DNA of 64,000 nt from Colius striatus (GCF_028858725.1 NC_084761.1:25264501-25328500), one strand, 5' to 3'; shown: positions 12,862 through 25,399, counted from the first letter of the stretch. Program-made: numbers and translations. Notes: generated by a model not told the origin, from the sequence alone.

Positions 12862-13852
12862 TGTCATGAGTTTGTGTGGAGCTGCTTTTTGCTTGGTAAC
12901 AGGGGTAGGGAGCTGCAGTGCTGATCCCAGTAAGCAGTTCTCAAAACACCCCCTGGCTCTGAGGTTGACCCACCTCCAGCCTGCCTGGGCCCATCTGGTG
13001 CCTCTGCCATCACCCTTTAACAAGACAAATCTGCAGTGGAAGAGGAGGTGGAGGAATGGTACAAGATGGAGGTGGTTATGTGGACCCCACAGTTAGAGAA
13101 GGAGGGAGGAAGGAAGCAGGAGTGCCGGACCACAGACCCCTCTGCAGCCTGTGGTTGAGAATACAGGCTGTGCGCCTGCAACCCATGGAGGGCAATGGCA
13201 GGACTGAGAGCCACCAGCAGCTCCAGGTGACTGTGCACAGATGGGCGAGAGACTGTGTGAGGAGGTGGCCATGGCACAGGCCGTGCTGGAGAGACTGCAT
13301 GCCACAGAGCAGCCCCACACGAGAGGCAGAGAGGAGCTGCAGCCCTTTGGATGGATGCGTGTCAGAGTAGCCCGTGCAGGGCTGCCTGGCCTGTGAGGGA
13401 CCCTGCGCTGGAGCAGGGAGGACCAGTGAGGATCCCACCTGCCCTGAGGAGAGACAAACAGCAGGAGCCATCGGGAACAGACTGACTGAAACCCCCATTC
13501 ACTGCCCCCCTGAGCCACTAATGGCGGGAGGCGATAAAGACACGGGGATCAGGGCTCTGAGCTCAGGAAGAGGGAAGGGGTGGGGAGAAAGTGGTCTTTA
13601 AGGGCTTATTGTGCTTTTCATCATTGTACCGCTGTATTGTTTTCTGTTTGTTATGTTTGGGGGTTTTATGTTTCTGGTTGGTGGTGCATTCAACTAATAT
13701 CTGTTTCCTTCCCCAAGTTGAGTAGTCTTGTCTGTTTCGCCTGGGACCATAAGTGGCAACTGAGCCCTTCCTGTCCTTAGGGGGTTCCCAAGGCCCTCGG
13801 TATTTATGGCTGATCATGGTCCCTTGTTCCTAGACTGGCCTAAACCCAGATA
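12862..13852 (+). mobile_element. Solo LTR, ~991 bp, same family as 4545-5541
   Basis: Aligns end to end with the reverse complement of 4545-5541. It starts TGTCATGAGTTT, shares the blocks GACCCACCTCCAGCC, GGACTGAGAGCCACCAGCAG and CAGAGCAGCCCCACACGAGA, and ends at the block corresponding to the CCACGACA end of the other copy. It is flanked by CCTTC (12857-12861) and CCTTT (13853-13857), a plausible 5-bp target duplication with one mismatch. There is no internal retroviral sequence, so it reads as a solo LTR. The two copies differ by many substitutions, which suggests separate and not very recent insertions. Confidence 0.7.
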
Positions 13853-16800
13853 CCTTTCAAACTTCTTCCTTGCACACGGGATCTAGAGAGATTTCCAAAA
13901 ATGGAAACAAATTTGTATCCAACCACCCGAGCCCAGGAGTTGGGACTCTCAAACCAGCACTGAGACACAGGAGCAGGTGGCTCAGCTCAGTCATGCAGCA
14001 GGCCTGAACAGGAAATGTGTTTGGCCAAAGTCCCACTAAGGCACCTCAAAACAAGTCTTAAATAGTTTTCCTAGTCCTCCACACAGGTGTATTTTCAAAG
14101 TAACACTTGAAAGTAAGCAAAAGAAGAAAGATTTTCTTGGAAATGCCAAGAAATTCAAGCTACTGAGCAGGTCTTGCACAGCTGTGGCTCTGAGTAAGAG
14201 CTATGCTACGTGTCATTATGAAAATACTCATAACAGATTAACCATCAGAAAAAGAAATGGGTCACTGTATTTAGAGTATTTGCAAATGTCCAAAGTAGGA
14301 GCTTTCTAGCACAGTTCTTCAGCCCTCACAAGAAATTATTTTGGTCTACTGAACCTTTGTGACTTTTAATCTAGAGATGAGAAAAGAGGTGATTACATGG
14401 TGTGTGCTTCTTCATAAAAATACAGCTTTATTCCCTCTTGTACACTGTCTAGTTCTCAACATACAAACATTGAGCTTTGCATGTCTGCCTTTGGAGATTA
14501 TTTCTTCCTTTAACACACCTGTGTGAAGTACTTTCTTGTGCCATTAGTTCAGTCCTGTACTCTGTGTTCTTACGCCTAGTTAAAGATTATGCTAAACAAG
14601 TCATCTTCTCCCTCAGTGTTTCTGTCTTTCCAGTATTTTTAGATGATTGTGTTGTGCTATAGCTGGCAGCTAATACAAGCATAATTGTTAATGATTTCAT
14701 TATTTCCTTCTGAATTCCCCAAAGATTTTTCATTGCTTTTATCTGAATTCCTTCTGGATTTATCTGTTGACTAGGCTGTTGTTACAGACTAGTAATGAGG
14801 TGTCCTGGCTAAACCTGGCACATTAGGGCTGAATAGAAAGGAGACCTTAGCCCTTTCTAGGACAAGATATTTGTGCCTAAGCACTTCATCAACATACAGG
14901 ACACTTCTGTTGCTTTGCAAACTCAGGGTTAATTTACTACTAATGATCACATAATGTATTTCTTTGGCCCTGCAGTTTATTTGTTTACACTTTCCTAAGA
15001 TGATTCATAGGGCTAATCTTTTGTTTTACTTCTGACTCTGATTAAACAAGATGATGCACATATTTTGCTGTGAAGTTGGACACTGAGAATTTAGAGACTT
15101 CCTAGAAGAGCTCTGGACAGTGGGATAGGCGAGTGGTGGCCTACCCTCTTCTCTGAGCAAAAGGATGAGAGGCTGAAGGGCAGCATCGATCTTCATTTGA
15201 GAAGACAATCAGACACAACATCAGTGCAGAACTTGACCTCCATTCACCTTTCTGGGCTGTGACTAGAGGGGAAGGTGTTGCTTCCACAGCTGTGTCCTAA
15301 AATCTGCATCAAGAATCAGAGATTTGTTTGAATGGTGCAGGTATTTGATACCACTTTTGTGTGTAATGCCAAACCACTCTCAGGCTTGTCCTTCCAGATT
15401 ACATTTCTGGTGACAGTACTGAAATATGGAGATTACTTACAAGGAGCACTTGCATTAGAAGTTTGGGGTATTTATTCCTACACTGCAGGTATTTGTGAAA
15501 TTAGGACATTTGAGAGGCAGTACTAGTACCAAAACAAGACAAAGCAAAGCGATTATAATCCTTCAATGTCCACCTCCTCCCTCAACTTTTCTGTTGCACT
15601 GTGTCAGTGTAAAATACATATGTGTCAGAGGAAAATGGTATGTTAATTTCCATTTTCCAAAAAAGTCAGCCTGTGCCCTGCCAACCACATTTGTGAAGAG
15701 TCATGATAAAAATCAGATTATCTCTATTTCATGCAATACATTAAGTATTGAAGTGGTTCTGCAAATCAAGTTATTAAAAATGCCCCAACCCTTCATATGA
15801 TTTGAAATACTGCAGGGCTACTTATCTGCAATGTCAGATGGATATAAAAGTAATCTCTTTGTCCACAGGCAGAATATGCTTTACAGTTTTACAATTACTT
15901 ATATTAATTCAGCAAAACAATTTGCCACTCTTCTTTCTAATCACTGATGTGAGGCCAAAGTCACTCCCACCATTTTCACAGAGGAAGAACAAGAAAACTG
16001 TATAGATACAGAGCTGACTGGTGACAGGTGCGAAAACCTACACAGTATTGTTTTCTTATTGTTTTCCCATGACTTTGAAAAAACCCACTCAAGAGCACAG
16101 AAAGACAACTAGGGCATGGAGCACTAGGAGGAGGCATAGCAGGACTAGATAGAATTGAGGCTCTCACCCTCACCCAGGCACCTGCTCTGTGGGAAATTGA
16201 CAGATACAGTTCCCTTTAATCATGCTGAATTTGTCCCTGTCACCCTGTGCACTGAAATCTTCCTGGTGCAGGAGCACACTGCGCAAGGGAGAGTGCTGCT
16301 GTTCCTGCTAGAGTGGACCAGGTATGGCCCCAGGGTCCAAGAATAACAGAAAGACCACCCTGGCCGGTAGAAGCCACAATCCCATCTCCCACAGCTCCTA
16401 TCAGCTGGCTACAGACAGGAAATCCTCATAGCCTGAGGTATGCGAGGCAGGATGGCAGCAACTCCACATCTCTCATACTAGTTCCCAAATACAATGTCCT
16501 ATGGCTTGCAAGGCCCCTGGCAAGCAGGACTGCATAGTGGGACAGTCTGTACAGGAGATGATGGAGCCTATAATGATGCAAATAAGAGACTGACATAAAT
16601 CACAGAGCATGGAAAACTTTCCAAATCTTGCAATGAAAAGCCAGGGCCAGAAAGATGGAAGAAGAGACAGAGCAATGCCAATATCTGCTGGAGGAGAGCC
16701 TCTCCCATTTGCTTTTAGTGTTATCCCGACACTCTCAAATTCTTTCCCCCCATGCCAAGTTACCCAGCAGTGACCAGAAGAACAAGAAGGCTCAGATGTA

Positions 16801-18035
16801 CTGCAGCAAGGGCTGTGGCACTGAGGCCTCCCAACACGCTGCTTTGCAACAGAGAAATGCACAGCAGGTGTGAATAGGGGACCACCATGCACCCAGAAGC
16901 ACCTGTGTGAATTAGCAGCATCCTGATATGTAAAACACACCCTATGGCAACACCAGAGACCTCACTGCCTGCTCTTCGGCAGCCAGACTGTCCCCAACAG
17001 CTGCCACCTACTGTGACCTAAAAAAGAGCCCACAAACACCATAAATTTCAACAAGACCATCAGCTCTATAGTACTTCTAAAATACTTTCCTTTTTCCAAG
17101 CTTACTGTGCAGCACCTATCCTTAACTTCTCCACGTGTCTCTCCTTCCTGTAGGGAAAAATAATGTATCTAGACTTTGCCACAGTGCAGAAACTCACTGA
17201 AAAGCTTTGCCACCTTGCTCTTTGTAAGTGCAAGGTGGTCCACTTTGGTGTCTGCCAGTCGCTACCCCAATGGCTCAGTAACCTCAAACCTAATGTAGTG
17301 CATTACTGAGCAGATTGCCTCACAGACCCAGGAGGTCCCAACATGCCGTTCCAGCCATCAAAAGTAATTCCCAAATCCTCCTCTTACAGATTTGTGTACT
17401 AATCAGGTGAGAGGTTCTTAAAAATAAATGACTGGATCAAACCTTGTGTCAGATCATGCACAACTACAGAACTCACATGGTATAGAGCTATCAAAAGAGA
17501 TGCTGTGACAAAACAACCAATAAACTGCCTCAAGTATAAGTTTCCTAAAGGCTCAGCAGCCCAGTCACTTCGTCTGGGCCTCCCCAATGCTCAGAGTAGG
17601 GGCAGCCAGCAAGAGAGCACACCATGCCCAGGGCTCTGTGGCCACACTGACTGGACACTGGCCCCAGGCAGCACCTGTAGAACAGCATCCACTGTGCTAA
17701 GGGGCCAAAGCATCCCTGGGGACACCAGGGATGGTGTCAGGCCTACAGGAGTGAAGCCTACTTAGCATTTTAGTCATATGAGGGAATAAGTCCTGTGGAA
17801 TAAAAGGAGGAAAACTGGGTTAGACGTGGTTAAAGGGGAAAAGAAAAAAAAAAAAAGAAAAAAGAAGAGTGTTGCCTTGTGCCTTGGAAACCGCTGAACT
17901 TAAACGTGCAGTAACCGGGTCAAATTCGGATCTCTGTATGCCAAAGTAAAGCCAACATAATCTCTTCCGCAAAAGGGCCTGGGGCAAGTTTTACAGTACT
18001 TTGTTACGGAGTAAAAGCTGCAGGGCGAGCTCACC
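13853..18035. other. Intergenic, or SMIM43 3' intron
   Basis: No recognisable coding exon. A strong minus-strand splice donor ends the SMIM43 coding exon at 18189, so any further SMIM43 3'UTR exons would lie in this stretch or farther left. Their position cannot be read from one genome. A purine tract lies at about 17837-17869. Confidence 0.4.
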
Positions 18036-18182
18036 TTCACATTCCCCCTGAATTTTGCGTTGTCCCCGAGGGAACGGGGAACCAGTGGGCGGGCGGCGGG
18101 TGGCAGCGCTTCGGGAAGCGGCAGAGCAGGAGCCGCGGAGCGCGCCCAGCCGGTGCCTTCCCGGGGGACGCGAAAGCGGCGG

Positions 18183-18190
18183 ACTCACCT
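18183..18190 (-). promoter_or_regulatory. Splice donor after SMIM43 stop
   Basis: On the minus strand the sequence reads GCAG|GTGAGT, a near-consensus donor with the last exon base at 18189. It lies about 35 nt past the SMIM43 stop codon, so the transcript probably continues into at least one 3'UTR exon. The distance is below the ~50-55 nt that normally triggers nonsense-mediated decay. Human SMIM43 is also multi-exon. The downstream exon is not identified. Confidence 0.55.
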
Positions 18191-18223
18191 GCGGGGCGGC
18201 CCGAGGCGGCGGCGACGGGCGGC

Positions 18224-18406
18224 TCAGAGCTCCCGGCACGCACCCCAGGGCTGCCGGGGCGGCGGGCGGCGGCGCGTCGGGCCGCCGGGAGTGCTGCCCA
18301 CCGAGCCCCGCAGCTGCCGGAGAAGCAGGCAGAGGAGCAGCAACAGCAGCAGCAGCAGCAGCAGGAAAAGCGCCAGGTAGAGGAGCAGGTTGAGCTCCCA
18401 CTCCAT
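18224..18406 (-). CDS. SMIM43: Small integral membrane protein 43 (TMEM155/NEMEP)
   Basis: Single-exon frame of 60 codons, ATG at 18406-18404 and TGA at 18226-18224. It begins MEWELNLLLYLALF, identical to human SMIM43 as I recall it, continues as a leucine-rich transmembrane helix (about residues 7-29), then RQLRGSV (human KQLKNSV), and a Pro/Arg-rich tail ending RQPWGACREL, like human REPWGFSREQ. Human is 64 residues. The start is chosen by homology and has G at -3 and +4. The frame is open far upstream, but that part is CpG-island 5' leader. The family is a one-pass membrane micropeptide reported to promote glucose uptake in mesendoderm. Residues 15-25 are eleven leucines in a row, coded largely by CTG triplets. 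Position left of EXOSC9 and opposite orientation match human. Confidence 0.88.
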   Translation of the reverse strand: MEWELNLLLYLALFLLLLLLLLLLLCLLLRQLRGSVGSTPGGPTRRRPPPRQPWGACREL

Positions 18407-18720
18407 GCCTCCCGCAGCTCGCCACGGCGCGGCACGGCTTCCCGCGGACCGCCCGGTGCTGATGCCGGTGCCGGTGGAGCTCCTCTCGCTGCCCGGAGCC
18501 TCCTCCCCTGCGGCAGGGCGGCCGGCGGGCGGAAGAGGGCACCGGGCTGAGGGGCTGCGGCCGGGTTCCCGCGGAGTCAGTCCTGCCTTCATCCCCCAGC
18601 TCTGCGGCACCTCCCTGCCCGGGCAGAGCAGCACCTGTGGTCCAAGCCGGGGCGCGATGACATGTTGCTTGAGCACAGCTGTCCTGTTACGGCAACGATG
18701 CTACGAGACCCCCTTCCACT

Positions 18721-21700
18721 GCCAAGAGCAGCTCACTGAGGTGAGTCGCTTCCAAACTCAGCCTCCTATCCAAACGGAAAGGCCAACACAGCAGCACTCG
18801 CAGGCAGCATCCATCCTCCCTACTTTCCCACCCCGTGTTTCACACTTGTCCACCAGCACAGGCCAACCAACTCTGAACTTCATTGTTCAGAGTCTTCTCT
18901 AAATGTCTTCTGGAAGACATTTCAGAACCATCCCCTTGGCCAGGAGTGAAAACACTTGCCAGATATTGCCATGGGAATGGAAAAGTTACTCGGATTTTTG
19001 GCCACTTGACTCAGATTTTGGTAAATTAAATAATTGTGATGGACCCACCAGGACTTTTGTTCTGAAAATGACAAAAAAACCCATATTTGAAAAATACCTG
19101 ATGCCCTTTGTTATCCTGTATTGCTAACATCTAGCTGTTAGTCAGGTAACAGAGCCACAACCCTCAGAGCCAAGGATCAGACCAGAGTTAGATCTGGCAC
19201 AACCCAGTGGTTTCTGCACTTGCTTACAGAAACGCTCTGCTCAGCGCATCAGCCTCCAGACTTTAGCCGACAGGTTAGTGGTGGCTCACTGGCCCCTCAG
19301 GACAGCGTTGCCAATCAGAGAAAAACATCAGACTTATTTCACACTCCCAAACTCTTGTATATATCCTCCCCCTACTTCCCCCTGCTCCCCAAAGATCAGT
19401 AGAGCACCGAAGCTGTGGGAGAATAGATGAGGCAAAGGGGGTGGAGGGATGTCAGTTCACTGCTATCCTCAGGGAAAACCCTACCTGCACTTTTTGGGTA
19501 CCATCTGTCCCCGTGCCCTCATAATTCACAGCAGATCACATCACATCCCCAGTGTTTCCATGGATTTACAAGCATTGGAACTGAAATTTCACAGAGTGAA
19601 CGTAAGCACTGCTGCATATATTGCAAATTTTGTCAGGTCCATAGAAAGTGTGTAACTTCCTCAAGAAATATATTAAAAAACCTCTCAAATTCTTAACATA
19701 AGTACAGCACTATAGCAAGTTTGAGAAAAGGAGATAACAATGTATTGAGTTACCACTTTACACAGAATCTGCTATACTTATTAGACCTTTAGAATAATAC
19801 TTTGTGATAATGTTCAATAAACAATTTGAAGTAATTTGGGAAAAAAATATTATTCACTTTCTCTTAAAGTAGCTAAAGTGAATTCTGACATCTTCATCAA
19901 TACCATGGAAACCATTAGCTGGAGAGGCCAGCATCTCTCCTTTTCCAGTGTTCATATATCCCAGCTTCCCTCTCTCAGGCACAATAATCATAATTCTCCC
20001 ATTTCACTTGTATTATTAGTGAGGAACAGAACTACTTGAACCACAGTCTTCTTATCAGCATCGATTCACTAGGAATTGAGAACTAGGACCTTTAGGAAAC
20101 AGGATAAGATTAACCCTTGCAGAGATGCAAAGAATATTGATCAGAAGCTCAACGACAGACAGGCTACTCTTGTGCAAGAGGCACCGGTGAGACTCAGAGT
20201 GTGAGTGGCCATTGTACACGAGAGCAGGTACTTCTAAACCCTGTAACAGTGACTGCCTTTTAAGATACAACTGTAGATGTGAAACTGTATTTTAAATTAC
20301 CTAAATCAACACAAAGATACATTGAGTTTAGGGTTGTTTGTGGGTTTTATGATCAAAACAGATTTCTGAAACTTCTTCATGCTGTATGGAAGAGAAATAG
20401 TTTGGGGTTTTTTTAACTATTAAAACGTTCTGCTTAATCCTACAACTAAATAGTGCAGTCTGTTTCTTACAGTCTGAGCAGGGAAGTATAACACACAACT
20501 AAACAGGCAGGAGCACTAGAATTCCTCCGCAGCCCTACCTCTCTTATAAAGGAGCAGTCAGACACTACAGAACAATGACAACAGAAATACTCAGAAATCA
20601 TGCATGTGCATACATGTTCTAAAATGCATCTCCTGATTTAAAAGAAACCTTTTACTGTCAAGATTTATCAGTCTCAAAACAAGTAAACCATATAGAACAA
20701 CAAAAAGACTAGCCTGGAAATGATCGTGACTTTCAGTGTTTCAAGTAACCAGCCTTGGGTCAAGATTAATTTCTGGATCGCAACAGACACTTGGAAGCTG
20801 AGAAATAATCAAAAAGAAATGTTCTGATTTAATGGTTTAATTCTATCATTTATTATTTATCCTGCTTCTCCTGGGGCTGACACTACCTTTCCTGCAATTG
20901 CACCAAGACGTGCTGTTCGAACAGGGTTACAGCTGGTGACACTGCACGGGCAGAGTCAGATTTTCCTCACGTGTTTGTAACCAAACATACGTATTTATTC
21001 AGTTTTCACTGTGTCACAATGGCGCTTTGGAGAATCTGAGAATGGGGATGATCCTGGCTTGTTAGAGCTGCAAAGCTGGACAGATTCAATTCATAGGCAG
21101 CATAAATCCAGACTGCACTACCCAGGGTCTCCTTAGTTACTTCTTCCACCACTACATCGATATCAAGAGTGAATAGGCATTCAAGACTGCTAAAACTGTG
21201 GACTTTTAGAAAGGTTGCACAACACTGAATTATTCAAAATAACCCAAGTGCAAAAGGGAAAATTACCTCCCAATATTATGAAATGTGCTATCATCTCTTA
21301 CGGATCACATGTAACCTATAAGCTTTTCAGTACCCTGCATCTCCTCTGTGTTGTAGGAGTATTAATATGCAGCATGAGGTCACTTGGACGTGGTAGCAGT
21401 TAACATTTTCTGTCTGATTTTCCAATATTAAAAAAAATAAGCTTCCAAATCAATATTCACTTCATTTTCACACTCCAAAGTTCTTGTATCAAGCCAGTAT
21501 TTAACCTGTCTGCCATTTAAGACCAGGATATGAGAAAGTGCTTTTTTGTTTTGTTTTGTTTTCTTACATCATTTTTCATTTACTTTGCCTACTCTGCAAG
21601 AAAGCAAACTATAATTTCTATTTTAACATGAACATTTGTTACTTTTTTCAGAGAATTTGAAAATGCTTCTAAAAGGTTTGGAAATCTGAAATGCTAAAAT

Positions 21701-24700
21701 CTTAATCCACACTTTGGGTTTGTATGTTCAGATCCTTCAATTCCAGCTATAACAATTTTGGCCTAACATGACACTCAACTTGGGAACTGTTTTCACTTAA
21801 TCAAGAGAAATCATGAATGCAGTTTGTTTAGAGACAGAGAAATTGCAGGATGTGGAGAAAGCAGACCTCTTGGTATTTAGCCATTGTGTTGAGACTCAAA
21901 GCTGTACAGAATTAAGTAACTGTTCTCATACAATGGCAAGACATCACTCTGGCTATTTCAGTAGCTCTTCGGTAGAGAGCAAAACAGGCAGCAGCAAAAA
22001 AGAAAAGGGTGTAATTTCTTTTTCCCCACTTTGTTGCTTCTCTAGAATGCAGCCTTACAAGTCCTTCCTGCTTTCCCAAAGGAATTGCCGAGAGCTGGGA
22101 AGTGCTGAATGCAGCAAAGTCTACAGGATCAGAACTTTTGGCAGGATTCTTTGGTGCAAAAGTCATAAGAGTAATAAAACTCAGGAGACTATGTGAAGGC
22201 TAAGTAGGGGTGGAAACTGCAAGAATATTTTGGGGTTTACTCAGAAATCTAGATTATGAAAGATGATCAAACAAATACCCAGAGAGTGGATGAAGCAGAA
22301 GTTACTACAAACTTACTTTAAGCTGGTATTTGGATGACTTGCTGACAGTTCCACGTACCTTTTTTTGAACAAAATTACTTTAGCATATATATCAGGCAAC
22401 TATTTCCCTCAATGTTAGTTGTGCAAACCGTGACGTCTTCCTTCTAACACAGGCCAGGTAGTGAGCTTGTTTAAGAGCTTCCCTGGATCAGGGCCAGCAC
22501 ACCCCACACCTCACGGCACCAGGCTGGTGTGCAGCCCTCACTGTTTGTGCTTTATTTCTTCTGGCTGTATTGCTCTCACTGATTACCTATCCTCCCACTC
22601 GCATGGAACTGTATCTGCTTCAAGGTCTCAGAGACTTTCATAAAAACAAATTAGAAAGGATATTACTGTATCTGTGCAGAGCCTTTCTTTGCCCCCAAAA
22701 TCTTATCAGCTGCAATGCTGTGTATACATCATGTTGTATATGCATGTGTAAAGGTGTATCCCGGAGGCACTGGAGAGAGGACTTGCAGCTAACCAGCAAA
22801 GGCACATTACAGTTAAGGTTACCAGGGAAAAAGAAGATACATTTTTTATTTATTTTTATTAAGCCATAAAATGTGGTTGCTGGAAGCTTGCTGTCAAGAT
22901 GCTGAGGTTCTGATGCAGTTTGCTTTTTTTTTTAGTCTTCAAATGTGATTTTCCTTCATGGCTCAGTTCAGTAAGATAATTCAATTCAAGCATTTCAGCC
23001 TACAGAGCCCTCATCTCAAAGAAAGAAATGCTTTTCTGTGAGCACAATAGATCATTAGGCTCCCCTTTCTGACAATTCCTGCTTTAGCCTAAGTGTCTGT
23101 GAGTTATTACTCATTTATTCACTCTGCAGCGTAAAACAATCATTCCTTTTCTGTCTAGTTTTGACATCCAGAGTATTTGTATTTCTCCATTACAATTGTA
23201 ACTCTGCCTTTCACCATACAGAAATGTAGTAATTGTTCAATTTCTATTTCATTAACCTATCATATTGACCTCATTTACCATGTAGCCTACTTCAGATTTC
23301 TAGTGCTGTCATAAAGGAGGCATAAAGCCTATTTAATTTGTGCATGAAATTCTTTACTCTTCCCAGTGCACGTGCATACACAAGATCTGCCAAGTAGACT
23401 TTGTGCAAAGTAGATGGCATGAGTCAAAAGAGATCGATGATTTTGAGTCCCTCACACATGACTCGGCTTCCTTGAAATCACATCCAGCTCCTCCTGAAGT
23501 TCATTATCAACTTCTCTGTGTACCGATCTCAAACAAGAACAACATCAGAAGCAAAAATCTACCATACCTGCTTCCCCCAGCAAGATATGATATGATATAC
23601 TGTCATGATAGTAATATATACCTAATATAAGAAATATAGTGATACATACAACATATAGTATATACAGCAGTATTAGCACTTTTGGAAATAGTTCTGACAC
23701 AATATGTATTAATGCAGGAAATAAATGCAAATGATTGACAACAATGTTGAATGTTCTGGATTAGTGTTAAAAATGTGACTCCTTTGAAAAAAATATTTAA
23801 TTAAAATTGCTATAAAACTTCTTTTTGTGAAAAATCTATTTCTGTGATTTGCCAAGCAACAAGACTGCAACTCTTCACCAGCCCAAACACCCAGTCGCTC
23901 ACTTCCATCACACGGAGTGATGCGAAAGGGTGCTTTGCCACCAGCCTGAGAGATTGACAGTCTGACAGTTCATTGTGAGAGCTAGGACAGCAATTTTTTC
24001 CACTCTAGCCTCAAGTGCAAATCTCAACATATGCCCAGGTTGACATTGTTATAATTGACGAAGAGTAACATAGCTTAGAAGGCACCTACAAACAATACAA
24101 ACCCTCCTAAGGTTGTTGATGGTAACTGAAGAGTTTCAGAATTTAACTGCAAGCCTTCAGTAATGAATATCATCACTGAATTGAAACAATAAAAAGGGCA
24201 AAACTAGCCATGATTTCTACCTGAAGACCTCCCGTTAAACTCCAGTTTAAATACCCTATCAATCATATGACTGCATTGAGAGAGAACCTTACACCAAATG
24301 TTATCATACTCATGGCCTGAGAAAAATTGAAAGTGTTACATCATTTTGTTCCTTTTTATTGGTGTAGTGCCACTGGGGAAAATGTGTGTTTATTTTTGTC
24401 CCTACAGAAATATGGTCTTTTAGTAATCTTGTCAATATTCTTTTACATGGACTATTTATGATATCCACTAATCCTAATCTGAAAATATAGAAACAGCATG
24501 GAAAAATCAGACAGCACTTGCCCTCACTCACACAAACTTGTCTGAAATTACTTTTTCGTTTGCGCTGGAATTTCAGCACGTTAAGGTTTAAAACGCCAGC
24601 ACAGCTGACGTATTTCAATGTTTTTGTGTGAGAAAAGTCAGAGTGTCTGGTATCTAACATTGCCGGGATGATACAGTAATTGATTCCATCAACTCAAACT

Positions 24701-25060
24701 AGGCATAAAAGCACCCTGCAAAGGCTGTACGTTTTTACTTATGGGCAACACTTCTGAATGAGAAAGGATGTTCGTCTGACGAACGCGAAGCCTTCGCTGC
24801 ATTTCTGCCTGCAGCAGTAACTGCCTCGCCTGCGCTACCAGGTTGGCTGTTCTCTAGAGGCTGCAGGAGCACGCACATATCGAACGCTGGGCACTACAAC
24901 AGCATACTCGAAATGTCTCGGACGCTTTTTGTTGTTGTTGAACTCCAGACGATCACCTCGGCGAGCGGCACTTCTCTTTCGGCCACGGCCAGCTGCAATC
25001 TCAGGGTAGCTGACTTCCAGAGCCGTGGCGTAGGTTGCAGATGCGACGAAGCAGTTCCTT
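18721..25060. other. Intergenic between SMIM43 and EXOSC9
   Basis: About 6.3 kb of AT-rich sequence with no gene recognised on either strand. Short open frames (at most 127 codons, at 21813-22196 +) show no family resemblance. A 77-codon minus-strand frame at 24835-25068 sits at the edge of the EXOSC9 CpG island and could be transcribed divergently, but nothing supports its being protein-coding. Confidence 0.5.
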
Positions 25061-25124
25061 GTAGCCATTACGTAGCAGGCTGCTAGGGGCCGAAGGGCCG
25101 CGGGCCGCTGGCGGGTTGCGCGAG

Positions 25125-25300
25125 CCGCCGCCGCCCCTCACAGCCGCCGCCGCCGCCCCTCACAGCCGCCGCCGCCCCTCACAGCCGCCGCCGCCGCCCC
25201 TCACAGCCGCCGCCGCCCCTCACAGCCGCCGCCGCCCCTCACAGCCGCCGCCGCCGCCCCTCACAGCCGCCGCCGCCCCTCACAGCCGCCGCCGCCCGCG
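25125..25300 (+). repeat. GC-rich minisatellite, 19/22-bp units
   Basis: Eight copies of CCCCTCACAG separated by CCG triplets. Successive copies start 22, 19, 22, 19, 19, 22 and 19 bp apart, so units come in two lengths differing by one CCG. Because neither length is a multiple of three, the frame shifts between units and no repeat protein is implied. The array ends about 155 bp upstream of the EXOSC9 ATG. Confidence 0.95.
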
Positions 25301-25391
25301 CCGCGGAGGGCGCCACCTGTGGGCGGGGCCGGCGGCGGGGTCTCGGCGCCTGCGCACGGGCACGCACCGCCTCGCGGCCGCCGCCTGGCGA

Positions 25392-25399
25392 TGACGTCA
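25392..25399 (+). promoter_or_regulatory. Palindromic CRE in EXOSC9 promoter
   Basis: Perfect TGACGTCA, the full cAMP-response element bound by CREB/ATF factors. It lies 57 bp upstream of the EXOSC9 ATG in a CpG island, the setting in which full CREs are usually functional. Binding is inferred from the motif alone. Confidence 0.6.

Larger units (their letters stand above)
18036..18720. promoter_or_regulatory. CpG island over SMIM43
   Basis: GC-rich, CpG-dense stretch that covers the SMIM43 coding exon and continues about 300 bp upstream of its ATG on the minus strand. It is one of four such islands in the window, each sitting at the 5' end of a recognised gene. No TATA box is evident. Open frames on both strands here are compositional. 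Confidence 0.65.

Noticed and set aside
1-18000. ANXA5 or another protein-coding gene on the left
   Set aside because: Synteny made ANXA5 worth looking for, but no annexin repeat motif was found on either strand.
18407-18676. In-frame upstream extension of SMIM43
   Set aside because: The open frame continues about 90 codons upstream of the chosen ATG, but the known protein starts MEWELNLLLYLALF and the upstream part is CpG-island leader without resemblance to the family.
24835-25068. 77-codon minus-strand frame upstream of EXOSC9
   Set aside because: Could belong to a divergent promoter transcript, but no protein family, signal or conserved motif is visible.
25125-25300. Regular repeats with spacers, CRISPR-like at first sight
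   Set aside because: Spacers are just CCG triplets and repeats are 10 bp; this is a promoter minisatellite in a vertebrate genome.
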